A DNA stretch of 64,000 nt from Algoriphagus aestuarii (GCA_017051695.1 JAFIDK010000002.1:434001-498000), one strand, 5' to 3'; positions 37,069 through 46,480 are shown, counted from the first letter of the stretch. Numbers and translations are program-made. Notes: a model not told the origin generated them from the letters alone.

Positions 37069-37722
37069 TTAAAACTCTATTCTTCCTTGGATAGTGCTCA
37101 TTCCAGCACCATTTATTGGATTGAAATATCCTTCCACGAGAGCAGTTCCTTTAGCTTTCTTAAATTTTCCAGTTCCCCCAATTATTTCTACTTCAGCTTG
37201 AAAATCCATTCTTGTCTCAGAAGTTGGAACTACTATATTTTGGATATTCTTAAACCAAACGGAATTCCCTTTTCCATCTGTGGTTAGAGAGCTTACTTCA
37301 TTTGGTATGCCTGTTAACCCCATCTTTTCTAATTCCTCACCATAAATATCCACAATAGGAGCTCCTACAGTTCCAAGTCCATCAGTCCCTAACGAAGCTA
37401 ATTGATTTAAAAAGGAATAAGCTTTTCCCATGTGAGAAGAGTTTCCAATTCCTGAACCAGGATAATATGCTGGAAATCCACTTATTGGATCAAAGCCTGG
37501 ACCTGGCCTAAAACCAATTTGATTTTCAAATCTCTCAAAGTAATTTCTTTCCGCTGCTTTTCTAGCATTTAGATCTGTTGAAGTTGCTTCATTAATAACC
37601 TGCTCCTGAACGATAGCTTGTTCGACACTCATCGCCTCTTCCGTTAAAGGGGCACAAGAAGCAATTAAAATTGATCCAGCAAGACTCATCGAGCCCATTT
37701 TGGACCACATAGATTTTTTCAT
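37069..37722 (-). CDS. Predicted lipoprotein of unknown function
   Basis: About 217 aa from ATG 37722; an in-frame GTG at 37773 is rejected because it would bury the signal. Basic N-region (MKKSMWSK), hydrophobic stretch and lipobox IASC give a lipoprotein. The mature part has a Pro/Gly-rich middle (GFRPGPGFDPISGFPAYYPG) and ends with a beta-rich segment holding GGTGKFKKAKGTALVEGYF, reminiscent of allene-oxide-cyclase-like barrels. I do not recognise a named family. Confidence 0.75.
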   Translation of the reverse strand: MKKSMWSKMGSMSLAGSILIASCAPLTEEAMSVEQAIVQEQVINEATSTDLNARKAAERNYFERFENQIGFRPGPGFDPISGFPAYYPGSGIGNSSHMGKAYSFLNQLASLGTDGLGTVGAPIVDIYGEELEKMGLTGIPNEVSSLTTDGKGNSVWFKNIQNIVVPTSETRMDFQAEVEIIGGTGKFKKAKGTALVEGYFNPINGAGMSTIQGRIEF

Positions 37723-37855
37723 ATTTTTTTTAAGATTGGTTGTGGGTATAAACATATTTCTATTAGAAATCACAAGAATCGATTCGGGTGAAATTGTGAA
37801 TTTTCAATTCTCATCATTGCTAATATGCAATTCATACCAATAAAAATGCCAAAAA

Positions 37856-38140
37856 TTATGATTCAATAATAAAAAAGTTTGCTATTGCAGCTTTCTTTCT
37901 GATTTCTCTCGCTTTTGTATACTTCTCAGAATAATACCATTTTTCTGCAGTTTCTTTGTCTTTAAATTCCAGCATTACAAACCTGTCATGGCTCCATTCC
38001 CCTTCCAGCACATGGACTGGTTTTCCTCTAAGGACAAACTTTCCTCCAAAATCAGCGATAGATTCAGGGGTAAGTTTTTTATAATCCTCATATATTTCTG
38101 GCGAATGTATATCAATCTCAACAATGACAAATGCAGGCAT
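37856..38140 (-). CDS. DUF1330 protein
   Basis: A 94-aa ferredoxin-like dimeric alpha/beta barrel protein. The pattern is VEIDIHSPEIYEDYKKLTP, GGKFVLRGKP, then RFVMLEFKDKETAEKWYYS, all typical of DUF1330. Enzymatic role unknown. It is 23 nt downstream of the TolC gene on the same strand and may be cotranscribed with the export operon. Confidence 0.87.
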   Translation of the reverse strand: MPAFVIVEIDIHSPEIYEDYKKLTPESIADFGGKFVLRGKPVHVLEGEWSHDRFVMLEFKDKETAEKWYYSEKYTKAREIRKKAAIANFFIIES

Positions 38141-38163
38141 AATATTCTTTAATTGATTGATTA

Positions 38164-39555
38164 TTAATTGAATCCCAAACCGGCAGCATAACGGGATTTT
38201 GCAAACGCTATTTTTCTTTTAGAAAGTAATTCGTTTAAGGTAAGCTTGGAAGAAAATACAGAAACTTCTCTCGCATTTACCAAAAACAAACTGCTTTCAC
38301 CGATCTCAAATCTTCGCGCCTCCCCTTGGAGTAGTGCTTCTAAACTTAAGACATTTTGTCTGAAGGTAATGATTTGCTGATTCAGGTTTTCAAAGTTGTT
38401 CAGTTCACTTTCCAATTTGGTACGTAATTGAATCTCTTTTAAATCCCGTGAATTCTCCTTTATATAAATCTTTGCTTTGGTCATACCTAAAGCTCCTCGG
38501 GATTTTCTCCAGAGTAAAGGGGTATACACAGAAAGTCCCCATTTATAATTATTCTCAAAAAAACCTGCGTTATCAAATTCATTGAGGTTTTCTGTGAGGA
38601 AATTATACTTCAATTTAACCACAGGAATGATTTGTTGGGCTTTTAGCCGCCTTTCGACATCTAAACTAGCTAGATCAAAATCAACTAATTGAAGGTCAGG
38701 ATGACTAGAAATTAAAGTACGAAGTTCCTCTTTATTTAACAGTGCTAAGGAGTCTTCCTGTAAGCCTTCAGGTACAATTGTGTCATTCAGAAGAATGGGA
38801 TTTCCATCTTCATCCCATAAAAATGTATTTAATTCCTGAGTCACCGAAAACAGGATATTCTCTGCTTCCTGTAATTTATATTGACGGTTTAAGACTTGTG
38901 AAAACGCTTCAACAGTATCGATTGCAGCCACGTCACCAAATTCAAAACTGGATTTAACCGCTTCATATCTGGTCTGAGCCAGTGTCACACCCTCAGTTAG
39001 TAATTTTAGATTGGTATGTGCCAAAGACCATCTCCAATACATGTCAGTTGCCTGGAGATAAAGGGAGTTAAGCATTTGTCTTCTTTGTGATTCTGTGGAC
39101 TGCTGGTAAATCTGCGCCTGCCTAAGTGAGGCTCTTCTTTGATCAAGTATTAATCCCTGACCTAAATTTACAGATGCCCCGGCAGCAAATAATCCATCAG
39201 ATGGCACTGTGGATTCAGGGTTTAGATAATAGCCGGTGTTTTGTTCAAAGGTCCCGTTCAATTCTATCCCTGCCCAAGTGGGTATACTGATACCCGCCTC
39301 CCGCTTATCGTAATAGAGTGTTTCACTGTAAGACTTCTTATCCAGATTCCCATAAATCAACGGATCAAAACCACCTCTGGCAGTTCTTACTTCCATTTGA
39401 CCCATCACTAAATTCAGCTCTGCCTGGGTAGAAATAGGATGATAATCCATTACCCATTGCATAAATGAATCGTAATTGAGCGTATCCGAAACCTGTGCGT
39501 TGGCTTTGAAAAACAAAAAGAAAGAAAGCAATGTCAAGGTTAGAGATTTCATCAT
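38164..39555 (-). CDS. TolC-family outer-membrane efflux protein
   Basis: 463 aa with a signal peptide (about 1-20, ending ANAQ) and two helical-hairpin repeats rich in Q/E/L typical of TolC channels (about 120-240 and 330-450). Its start overlaps the HlyD gene stop by 4 nt (ATGA). It provides the outer-membrane exit duct for the TetR-ABC-HlyD-TolC set. Confidence 0.88.
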   Translation of the reverse strand: MMKSLTLTLLSFFLFFKANAQVSDTLNYDSFMQWVMDYHPISTQAELNLVMGQMEVRTARGGFDPLIYGNLDKKSYSETLYYDKREAGISIPTWAGIELNGTFEQNTGYYLNPESTVPSDGLFAAGASVNLGQGLILDQRRASLRQAQIYQQSTESQRRQMLNSLYLQATDMYWRWSLAHTNLKLLTEGVTLAQTRYEAVKSSFEFGDVAAIDTVEAFSQVLNRQYKLQEAENILFSVTQELNTFLWDEDGNPILLNDTIVPEGLQEDSLALLNKEELRTLISSHPDLQLVDFDLASLDVERRLKAQQIIPVVKLKYNFLTENLNEFDNAGFFENNYKWGLSVYTPLLWRKSRGALGMTKAKIYIKENSRDLKEIQLRTKLESELNNFENLNQQIITFRQNVLSLEALLQGEARRFEIGESSLFLVNAREVSVFSSKLTLNELLSKRKIAFAKSRYAAGLGFN

Positions 39556-40907
39556 TTCTTTTTCGCTGCCTCAGCTTCTTTTTGATCTCTTGTATAATAA
39601 TCTGCCGGGAAGCCATTTAATTGTCTCCAGAGTTCGTACCAAACAGGAACATCGTTTAGCAAGGCAATACCATCAGCTCCAGATCCCATTCTTAACATTT
39701 CTGGCCAAGGCACTTCTTCCGGGTCCTGTGCTACTAATACCCGATATTGGTTATTGGCACTAGAAACTTGGTCGATCGCGACCACAACTCCTCCAAATGT
39801 ACCATTGGAGATTCTTGGCCAACCCGAAAATACGATTGCCGGCCAACCGTCGAAAATAAACCGAACTTTGTTTCCTAGCTTAATCAAAGGTAAGTCCACA
39901 GGTTGCACATACATTTCTACGGCCAAATCTGCATCTGATGGAATGATGTTTAATATCTGATCACCTTCTTTGATAGTCTCCCCTATCCCGACTTGTATGG
40001 CCTTTGCCAAATATCCATTTTGGGGAGCCAAGATGTATCTAAATCCGGTTCTTGCCTCATAATTGGAGTACTGATTTTCCAATTTAGTGGTTGTCGCTTC
40101 TGCATCGTATTGTGATGACATAGCAGTATAAATATCAGACCGGGTTTTAGCTATTTTGTCTCTGAATTCATTGTCAATAGTATTAAGCTCAATCTTGGCG
40201 GAAATCATTTCATTTTGACTGATCAAATAATCATTCTCAACTGATAACAACTTTGCTTGTACATCTTGGAACTTCAATCTTCTCGATTCTAAATCGGTCA
40301 ATGATCGTAAACCTTCCTTATATAATTGTTCTGCCCTATCGAGCTGTTGTTTGCCAATATCGAAATTTACTTTTGCCTGTTGGAATTTGATGCTGTCTGA
40401 CTGAACCTTCAATTCAGCCATTTTAAGCTTATTTTGGGTTTGTTCGAGTTTGAGAACGTTATTTTCCCTCAATGCCTGTAATTGCGCCTGAAGCGCCTCT
40501 ACTTTATCTTTATAAGCTTCCACAGAAAGGGATTTTGCATCTACCTGCATCTGTGTCCTCGGTAAAAGCATGGAGTCAAAATATTCGTCTTTGATTTCTG
40601 AGATCCTGAGAATGGTATCTCCTTTATTGACATAGGCTCCTTCAGACACATACCATCTTTCGATTCTACCAGCAATAATAGAGTGAATGGTCTGAGCCCT
40701 TTGCTCTGGCTTCAGAGCAGTTACATATCCTTTGGATCGGATACTTTGTGTCCAAGGAAGAAACAAAGAGATAAAAAGAACTGCAATGATCCACGCAAGA
40801 AGTTTGATTCTCTTTTGACTTTCCTTATCCGGTAAAGTCATCATGAGGCTTTTTACTCCACTGAAAGGGATCCGGTCTTTGATTTTATTACCTGAAATAT
40901 TCAGCAT
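39552..40907 (-). CDS. HlyD-family periplasmic adaptor
   Basis: 451 aa with one N-terminal TM (about 32-50), a lipoyl-like half (ERWYVSEGAYVNKGDTIL, about 80-97), a long coiled-coil hairpin (about 120-280) and the second lipoyl half with GYLAKAIQVGIGETIKEG. This is membrane-fusion protein architecture linking an inner-membrane ABC protein to TolC. It lies 3 nt downstream of the ABC gene and overlaps the TolC gene. Confidence 0.9.
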   Translation of the reverse strand: MLNISGNKIKDRIPFSGVKSLMMTLPDKESQKRIKLLAWIIAVLFISLFLPWTQSIRSKGYVTALKPEQRAQTIHSIIAGRIERWYVSEGAYVNKGDTILRISEIKDEYFDSMLLPRTQMQVDAKSLSVEAYKDKVEALQAQLQALRENNVLKLEQTQNKLKMAELKVQSDSIKFQQAKVNFDIGKQQLDRAEQLYKEGLRSLTDLESRRLKFQDVQAKLLSVENDYLISQNEMISAKIELNTIDNEFRDKIAKTRSDIYTAMSSQYDAEATTTKLENQYSNYEARTGFRYILAPQNGYLAKAIQVGIGETIKEGDQILNIIPSDADLAVEMYVQPVDLPLIKLGNKVRFIFDGWPAIVFSGWPRISNGTFGGVVVAIDQVSSANNQYRVLVAQDPEEVPWPEMLRMGSGADGIALLNDVPVWYELWRQLNGFPADYYTRDQKEAEAAKKK

Positions 40908-40910
40908 AGC

Positions 40911-42617
40911 TTATGAATTCTTTCTTGAGTATTGTAAATATTCTTCATACGAACCCTGAACACCTACTTTTCCGGCATCCATGACGATGATTTCGTCTGA
41001 TTTTTGGAGGATGACAGGATCATCAGTGACCATCGCTAAAGTCCAATCACCTTTCATCAGGTAATCCGCAATCCTTGGTTTCAATTCCGGATTTATATTC
41101 CGCAATGCATTTTCCATGATGATTGCTTTTGGGTTACCTACCAAGCTTCGCGCTATCAAAATGCTTTGTGCTATCGCTCTCGATAAGCCTTTTCCTTCGG
41201 GTTGTAGCTCCGTTTCTAAATCATCCGGCATTTGATAAACATAATCTTTGAGGCCGACTAAGTCGAGAATCACTTCAAATTGCTCAGGTAAAACATCTCT
41301 TCCTAAAAGGATGTTTTCTTTGATTGTGCCCTGAAAAAGCTCTCCGAATTCGAGGCAATCTCCAACCATGGCCCTGTATTTTTCCAGTTGTATCATATCA
41401 ATCGACAAATCATTGATTAATACTTTTCCTTTAAAATCCTCATAAAGACCTGCAAACAAAGCCAAAAGTGCACTTTTTCCACTTCCACTTTTCCCTGTGA
41501 TGGCCACTTTACTGCCTGGTTTGATGGTGAGATTTACTCCATTCAGAATTGGGGAATTAGCATCTCTAGGCTGAAAAACCACATCCTTCATTCCAAATTT
41601 TAAACCTTCTGGCATGGATACTACCAATTTATCGGAGTCTTCACTTCTCTCCAGTTCCAGATCCATCACGTTTCCAAGTTTCTCAACTGCCACCAAAGTA
41701 TCATAAACTGTCTCGAGTGATAAGATTACTTTTTCGACGGAATTGATAACCAATACAATCACTACTTCTGCTGCTACGAACTGTCCGATACTGATTTGTT
41801 CGTTGATTAATAGCAAACTACCTGCAACCAATAAACTAGTGACAATCAGAACTTTAAACCCGACCATGATTTTGTATTGTAAAATCAGAACCGCAAAATG
41901 TTTGGATCTAAAATCTACATAGCGCTGGATTAATCTATCTGCCCTTAGGATTGGTAAAGTAGTGGAACCCACCAGTTTAAAAGTATTTAGAGTTCTTCCT
42001 ATTTCTTGTAACCAGTAGGCAGTTTGGTACTTATAGGAAGATTCCTTCAAGGCAGTTTCCATACCCTTTGGACTGGTATAATAAAAAATCAAAATCAGGA
42101 TCGTAAATAAGCTTGCACCAAAAAGGATGAACGTTGGATGGTAAAATGATAACAGGAGCAAACCAAAAACCATCTGTAAAACCGCCGTTGTGAAATCAAC
42201 AAGAAGTTTTGAGATGCCTTTTTGAAGGTTTATCGTATCAAAGAACCTATTAACTACTTCAGGGCCATATTTTCCATGAAGGATTTCAGCTTTTACTCTC
42301 GGTAGTCTATAAGCAATAGAAAGCCCTGCTTTGGAGAAAATCCTTTGTTGTAATTTTTCAGTAATCTGCAATTGGGAAATCTGAAGATACCCGCCAAATG
42401 CTACTCCGATTGCTACTACTATCACCAAAAGGACCCAAGAAGTGGTGATTCTTCCTCCCAGGATAAAATTCAAAATAGCCTGAATTCCCAAAGGCAAAGA
42501 CAAAGCCACCATACCATTGATGATTGCATAAAAGTAGATGCCATACACCTGATTCTTTTCCTCTTTAAGTAGATTAAAAAACCTTTTGAGAGGTTTCATC
42601 GCTGCCGTACTATTCAT
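40911..42617 (-). CDS. ABC exporter-like protein with degenerate nucleotide-binding domain
   Basis: 568 aa: six TM segments (about 20-310) and a C-terminal NBD. Walker A is intact (GKSGSGKSALL, about 374-384). Against classical exporters, the Q-loop Gln is Asp (MVGDCLEF, about 415), the signature LSGGQ is LSRAI (about 475), the Walker B Asp-Glu pair is Glu-Asn (AIIMENA, about 498) and the H-loop His is Asp (MVTDDP, about 530). Normal ATP hydrolysis therefore looks unlikely for a homodimer. There is no peptidase C39 domain. It overlaps the TetR gene by 8 nt and precedes the HlyD gene, so it is the inner-membrane part of this export system. No second ABC subunit is in the window. Confidence 0.88.
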   Translation of the reverse strand: MNSTAAMKPLKRFFNLLKEEKNQVYGIYFYAIINGMVALSLPLGIQAILNFILGGRITTSWVLLVIVVAIGVAFGGYLQISQLQITEKLQQRIFSKAGLSIAYRLPRVKAEILHGKYGPEVVNRFFDTINLQKGISKLLVDFTTAVLQMVFGLLLLSFYHPTFILFGASLFTILILIFYYTSPKGMETALKESSYKYQTAYWLQEIGRTLNTFKLVGSTTLPILRADRLIQRYVDFRSKHFAVLILQYKIMVGFKVLIVTSLLVAGSLLLINEQISIGQFVAAEVVIVLVINSVEKVILSLETVYDTLVAVEKLGNVMDLELERSEDSDKLVVSMPEGLKFGMKDVVFQPRDANSPILNGVNLTIKPGSKVAITGKSGSGKSALLALFAGLYEDFKGKVLINDLSIDMIQLEKYRAMVGDCLEFGELFQGTIKENILLGRDVLPEQFEVILDLVGLKDYVYQMPDDLETELQPEGKGLSRAIAQSILIARSLVGNPKAIIMENALRNINPELKPRIADYLMKGDWTLAMVTDDPVILQKSDEIIVMDAGKVGVQGSYEEYLQYSRKNS

Positions 42618-43287
42618 GTATGATGGTTTTAGCTACCAATTGTTTAAAGAATTGAAGTCTCCCTTCCTTGTCTAAACTGGACTCAGTCATGCCAGGAAGA
42701 TGTTTAGTATTGAAAGATTGCAAAATGCTCGACTCTAAAACAGTGGATGCCAAAGTTTTAGGGTATTTATATTGAGGGTTTATCTCACTGATAATATTGG
42801 CAATCCTGTCTCCAAAAGTATAAAGCTGAGTAAATATGCCGCTTTCATGCTCTAGGTCAACACTTTTTGTCAAATAGCCTTTTAAGGATTCATTGATGAC
42901 AATATTACGGATATCTCTTGGGTTTAAATAGTCATTCTCGGTTATGAATGGGCCTTCTACTAGCAATTTAATGGCTATGGCCAGTCTTTCTTTTGGATCC
43001 ACCAAGTTTGCAGTCCCATAGACTAGATTTTGCTCCATCCATGCCCAATGCCAAGCTGTAAGGTATAATAGGAACTTGTGTTTATTCTCAAAATAACGAT
43101 AAATAGCAGGCTCTGTCCCTCCTATTTCCTGGGCCAACTTCTTAAAAGTAAAATGCTCCATGCCTAGTTTTAGGATCAAGCTCGCCCCTTCTTTTACTAT
43201 AGCAGTACCTAATTCCGAACTGAAGGGATCTTTTAAGTAAAGTTTCTCATTCACCTCAACTTTTAGCTTTTTGAGAATGTTTTCCAT
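42610..43287 (-). CDS. TetR/AcrR-family transcriptional regulator
   Basis: 225 aa. A helix-turn-helix lies at about residues 30-75, with FTFKKLAQEIGGTEPAIYRYFENK matching the TetR recognition helix. The larger C-terminal ligand domain has no recognisable motif. First gene of the operon and overlapping the ABC gene, so it probably represses the efflux genes and itself. No clear operator was found upstream. Confidence 0.88.
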   Translation of the reverse strand: MENILKKLKVEVNEKLYLKDPFSSELGTAIVKEGASLILKLGMEHFTFKKLAQEIGGTEPAIYRYFENKHKFLLYLTAWHWAWMEQNLVYGTANLVDPKERLAIAIKLLVEGPFITENDYLNPRDIRNIVINESLKGYLTKSVDLEHESGIFTQLYTFGDRIANIISEINPQYKYPKTLASTVLESSILQSFNTKHLPGMTESSLDKEGRLQFFKQLVAKTIIHE

Positions 43288-43522
43288 TTTTAAGAATTTT
43301 AGAAAGTAAACGGAACTGAAATGAATTTGTTAAGTAAAACTCAAGTATTTGTTAGTAATATTCACAAGTTGTTTGCTAGACTAATTAAACGTGATTTTAT
43401 TATTTTTCATTTCGCCGGATTTACAGTAGTAAAAATAAGTGCCTTAACTATTTTACCATCCGATCAACTAGGGATTTTCTATTTTACAGATTCATATGAA
43501 ATCTCTTTGAAAAGGTGCATTT

Positions 43523-43555
43523 TTTGAAAATACCTTTTAAAAATCTTTTAATTTG
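43523..43555 (+). promoter_or_regulatory. Predicted BCCT promoter, almost leaderless
   Basis: TTTG at 43523-43526, a 21-nt spacer and TTAATTTG at 43548-43555 (one mismatch to TAnnTTTG). The expected start of transcription falls within a few nt of the ATG at 43562, which predicts a leaderless or near-leaderless mRNA. Confidence 0.4.
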
Positions 43556-43561
43556 CTCCCA

Positions 43562-45097
43562 ATGGGAAAAGAAAATTCATTTTTTAATCTGAATATCAGG
43601 AATTGGTTTTTTTGGCCTTCCTTTATTCTCCTTATCCTTTCAGTCTTTTTTAGTCTGATCTTACCTACCGGATTGATTGATTTTCTGCGTACTATTCAGG
43701 GGTTTATCCTTCAAAATTTCAGCATTGGCTTCAGCTGGCTTTCCTTCGGAATGACGATCCTATGTTTGGTTATTTTCATATCTCCACTTGGAAACAAAAG
43801 AATAGGTGGAATAAATGCCAAACCTAGACTTAGACGCTTAAGTTGGTTTGCAATTGTTTTGTGTACCACGATAGCGGTTGGAATATTATTCTGGGGAAGT
43901 GCAGAGCCTCTCTCCCACTTTCTTTTCCCGCCATCTTTTAAAGCGATAGATGCCAAAACTGCTGCTGCAACGGGATTTTCTTTAGGTGCTTTGTTTTTTC
44001 ACTGGGGTTATACACCCTATGCGATCTATGTAGTGCCTGCTTTATCTTTTGCATTGTTTTATTACCAAGGTTCAAATAACCCGACGATCAGCTTGGCAGT
44101 AAGTCCTTTGCTGGGATCAAAACCTAAAAACAGTTGGATGAATTTAATTGACAGTATCAGCTTGTTTGCATTGGTAACTGGAATGGCTGGGGCTTTAGGA
44201 GCAGGAGTTTTAAGTCTTTCAGGTGGTTTTTTAAAGCTTTACCCAAGTTGGGATATGACAATTCTTTCTGGAATCATCACTTTAATCATCTTACTGACCT
44301 TTGTGATCTCTTCCTCTACAGGCATAGAAAAAGGAATCAAAAATCTCTCATTAGTCAACTTGTTTTTCTTTTTCCTGATAGCAATTCTTTTTGTGCTTCT
44401 CGGTGACAGTATGAAAATCATCGATTCGGTTTTTTTAGGTTTCCGGGAATATGGAAGAAATTTTCTTGACTTAAGCCTTCAATTAAGTGGAAGTGGTGAT
44501 GAATGGACTTTTGATTGGTCTGTGTTTAATTTTGCCATGTGGATGGCCTGGGCTCCTGTTACAGCTCTTTTCTTAGGTAAGATAGCTTATGGTAGGACAG
44601 TGAGAGAGTTTTTGCTCTTCAATTGGATTTTACCAGCCACTTTTTGTTTGATTTGGATGGGTATTTTTGGTGGTACTACCCTGGATTTTGCCTTTGTTTA
44701 TCCTGAATTGTATCAAAACCTTTTTGAGACCTCAGGTCCAGAATCCATCATCTACCAGGTTTTTGATGATATGGGGCATTTTAAATTATTTGCCCGCCTG
44801 TTCATTTTTGCCATATTTCTGTCCTATGTGACAGCAGCTGATTCCAGCACAGACGCACTAGCCAGTTTAAGCATGAAAAAAGTAGGAAAAGACCCTTTTC
44901 AAACTGATTCGAACTTAAAAATTATCTGGGGAACCTTAATCGCGTTTATGGCCTGGATCATGATCATGTTTTCAGGCATTGATGGTGTCAGAATACTCTC
45001 TGTGATCGGAGGTTTACCGGCACTTTTTTACCTTTTATTGGTCTTTGTGAGTTTATTCCTGATTTGGCTAAATCCATCCCGATATCTCAAAGACTAA
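43562..45097 (+). CDS. BCCT-family transporter
   Basis: 511-aa sodium- or proton-coupled transporter of the betaine/choline/carnitine family with 12 TM segments and almost no cytoplasmic tails, so no osmosensing C-terminus of the BetP kind. ATG 43562 is chosen over TTG 43553. The family block is recognisable as FAMWMAWAPVTALFLGKIAYGRTVREF at about 324-350, split here as FAMWMAWAPV and GRTVREF. Two of its aromatic residues differ from the usual WAWWISW, and the TM4 block reads HWGYTPYAIY (147-156) where HPW is common. The substrate may therefore not be a standard trimethylammonium compound. Confidence 0.88.
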   Translation: MGKENSFFNLNIRNWFFWPSFILLILSVFFSLILPTGLIDFLRTIQGFILQNFSIGFSWLSFGMTILCLVIFISPLGNKRIGGINAKPRLRRLSWFAIVLCTTIAVGILFWGSAEPLSHFLFPPSFKAIDAKTAAATGFSLGALFFHWGYTPYAIYVVPALSFALFYYQGSNNPTISLAVSPLLGSKPKNSWMNLIDSISLFALVTGMAGALGAGVLSLSGGFLKLYPSWDMTILSGIITLIILLTFVISSSTGIEKGIKNLSLVNLFFFFLIAILFVLLGDSMKIIDSVFLGFREYGRNFLDLSLQLSGSGDEWTFDWSVFNFAMWMAWAPVTALFLGKIAYGRTVREFLLFNWILPATFCLIWMGIFGGTTLDFAFVYPELYQNLFETSGPESIIYQVFDDMGHFKLFARLFIFAIFLSYVTAADSSTDALASLSMKKVGKDPFQTDSNLKIIWGTLIAFMAWIMIMFSGIDGVRILSVIGGLPALFYLLLVFVSLFLIWLNPSRYLKD

Positions 45098-45468
45098 TTT
45101 TCTCTGTATTTCAGTTTACCCAAGCCATAAAGGTATAGGACCTTTGAATAGCGTAACATCGCAGGAAAGAGCATGAGATTTCCAACAAAAACAGTGGTTA
45201 AATACATCCAGAGCTCAGGTTCCTCTATCAGTATATTAATGATCGTTAAAGAAGTAATCACCAATGCAACTGAAAAGGCATAGCTGATATACATAGCCCC
45301 ATAATAAAAATCCGGCTCAGGATTGAGATTGGCCTGACATTTTGGGCAGGAAGAATTGATTGCTGAAAGTTTTTTAAAACTAAACGGAGAGACTGGAAAA
45401 AGATTTCCGCTTCTACACTGAGGACATTTAGCTCCCAAAACAGCCCCAATCGCGCTCATTTTACTCAT
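45094..45468 (-). CDS. DUF983 zinc-ribbon membrane protein
   Basis: About 124 aa from ATG 45468; a TTG at 45519 is rejected. Two CxxC pairs (CPQC and CPKC) flank a linker at the N-terminus, forming a zinc ribbon, followed by two TM segments. This matches DUF983. Function unknown. It converges on and overlaps the BCCT gene by 4 nt at their stop codons. Confidence 0.82.
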   Translation of the reverse strand: MSKMSAIGAVLGAKCPQCRSGNLFPVSPFSFKKLSAINSSCPKCQANLNPEPDFYYGAMYISYAFSVALVITSLTIINILIEEPELWMYLTTVFVGNLMLFPAMLRYSKVLYLYGLGKLKYREN

Positions 45469-45547
45469 TTTTATAAATTTTCCGAAAGGTATAAACCTTT
45501 TTGGAAGGGCTTGTATCAAAAATCACCTAATGGAAATTCCTTTCCAA

Positions 45548-45751
45548 TTATCTGATTTCATCTAAGTCATAATCTTTGCCTTTACCCCATTGAAGGAGTT
45601 CAAAAATGGTGTAAAACTCCAAGGTATCTAAATCTTTGACTTTGAAATTATCAGCTTCGAGGCGGTCTATGATCTGGAGTTTCCGGACTTCCCCTTGATT
45701 GGTCATTTGATATACGCGACCTACCCTTAAATTATCCAAAGCAATCGCCAT
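45548..45751 (-). CDS. Small conserved protein of unknown function
   Basis: 67-aa acidic soluble protein with no signal peptide. It looks like a small beta-barrel: LRVGRVYQMTNQGEVRKLQIIDRL then FKVKDLDTLEFYTIFELLQW, a pattern I recall from unnamed Bacteroidota proteins. It starts one nt after the stop of the DUF4920 gene, so the two are coupled. Function unknown. Confidence 0.7.
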   Translation of the reverse strand: MAIALDNLRVGRVYQMTNQGEVRKLQIIDRLEADNFKVKDLDTLEFYTIFELLQWGKGKDYDLDEIR

Positions 45752-45752
45752 T

Positions 45753-46253
45753 TTAAGCTTTCTCTTTAATTTTTACTCCTACTGCTTCAAAGGTAATTTC
45801 TCTTTTAGGTTCGGTGATTTCGGCAATTTCATCTTCTGAAGCACCTGCATCTTTGGCATAATGCTGCAGTGTAGGCACATCGGTTTCGGTAAGTGTGGCC
45901 ACTCCTTCCAAAATAATCGGAAATCCTTGTGAGTTTTTAGGGACAAAAAATCCGTAGTCTTTAAATGTCACCCGCATGCTGGATCCGTCTGGCAGATCCA
46001 TTTTTAACCAGCATCCTTTCTTACTACAAACTTCTTGAATCTCTCCTGAAATTATTCCTTCAAAGGTTCCACTTTTCTCTACAGCTTTGATCATTTCAGC
46101 AGTATTGGTGATTCCTAATTCCTTCACCTCTGCTCCATAGTTACCTGCCACTGTATCCAAAGTAGACTTTTCTGTCTTTACCTGCGTCGGAGATGAGCAA
46201 GCGATGCCCATTCCAAAAGCACAACAAATCAATAAACTAAAAACCTTGTTCAT
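45753..46253 (-). CDS. DUF4920 lipoprotein
   Basis: About 166 aa starting at ATG 46253 with GGAG 7 nt upstream. An upstream ATG at 46274 would lie at or before the predicted transcription start, so it is rejected. Lipobox GIACS follows a hydrophobic stretch. The body has CSKKGCWLKMDLPDG and MRVTFKDYGFFVPKNSQG, hallmarks of DUF4920, a small OB-like domain; the two cysteines may bind metal or form a disulfide. Function unknown. Confidence 0.83.
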   Translation of the reverse strand: MNKVFSLLICCAFGMGIACSSPTQVKTEKSTLDTVAGNYGAEVKELGITNTAEMIKAVEKSGTFEGIISGEIQEVCSKKGCWLKMDLPDGSSMRVTFKDYGFFVPKNSQGFPIILEGVATLTETDVPTLQHYAKDAGASEDEIAEITEPKREITFEAVGVKIKEKA

Positions 46254-46276
46254 ATTCTCCTTTTTTTTATCCATTT

Positions 46277-46284
46277 CAAAAATA
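46277..46284 (-). promoter_or_regulatory. -7 element of the DUF4920 promoter
   Basis: TATTTTTG on the minus strand fits TAnnTTTG. The -33 region (tttaa about 20 nt upstream) is poor. Transcription would start near 46270, giving a leader of about 17 nt before ATG 46253. Confidence 0.4.
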
Positions 46285-46480
46285 CAGGATTCAAGCTTCG
46301 TTTAAAAGATTTTAGAGTTCATTTCATAAAATATCACCCCTTCAAAATCGGATTTTATTTTTAAATCTTATTGCCAAAATAGTTAGAAGTAAATCTTATA
46401 GAAACAATTTATTCAATAAAGCTTCTATAATTTTAACAATACTGTAATTTTACTGCCTGATTCAAAAATGGACCCTGCTC

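Noticed and set aside
40911-43287. TetR-ABC-HlyD-TolC set as a bacteriocin (type I) exporter with leader peptidase
   Set aside because: The ABC protein starts directly with TM segments and has no C39 peptidase domain, and no double-glycine precursor peptide was found nearby.
43321-43527. 68-codon plus-strand frame in the TetR/BCCT gap
   Set aside because: The predicted BCCT -33 element lies at its end; no family pattern, no ribosome site, A/T-rich composition. Most likely chance.
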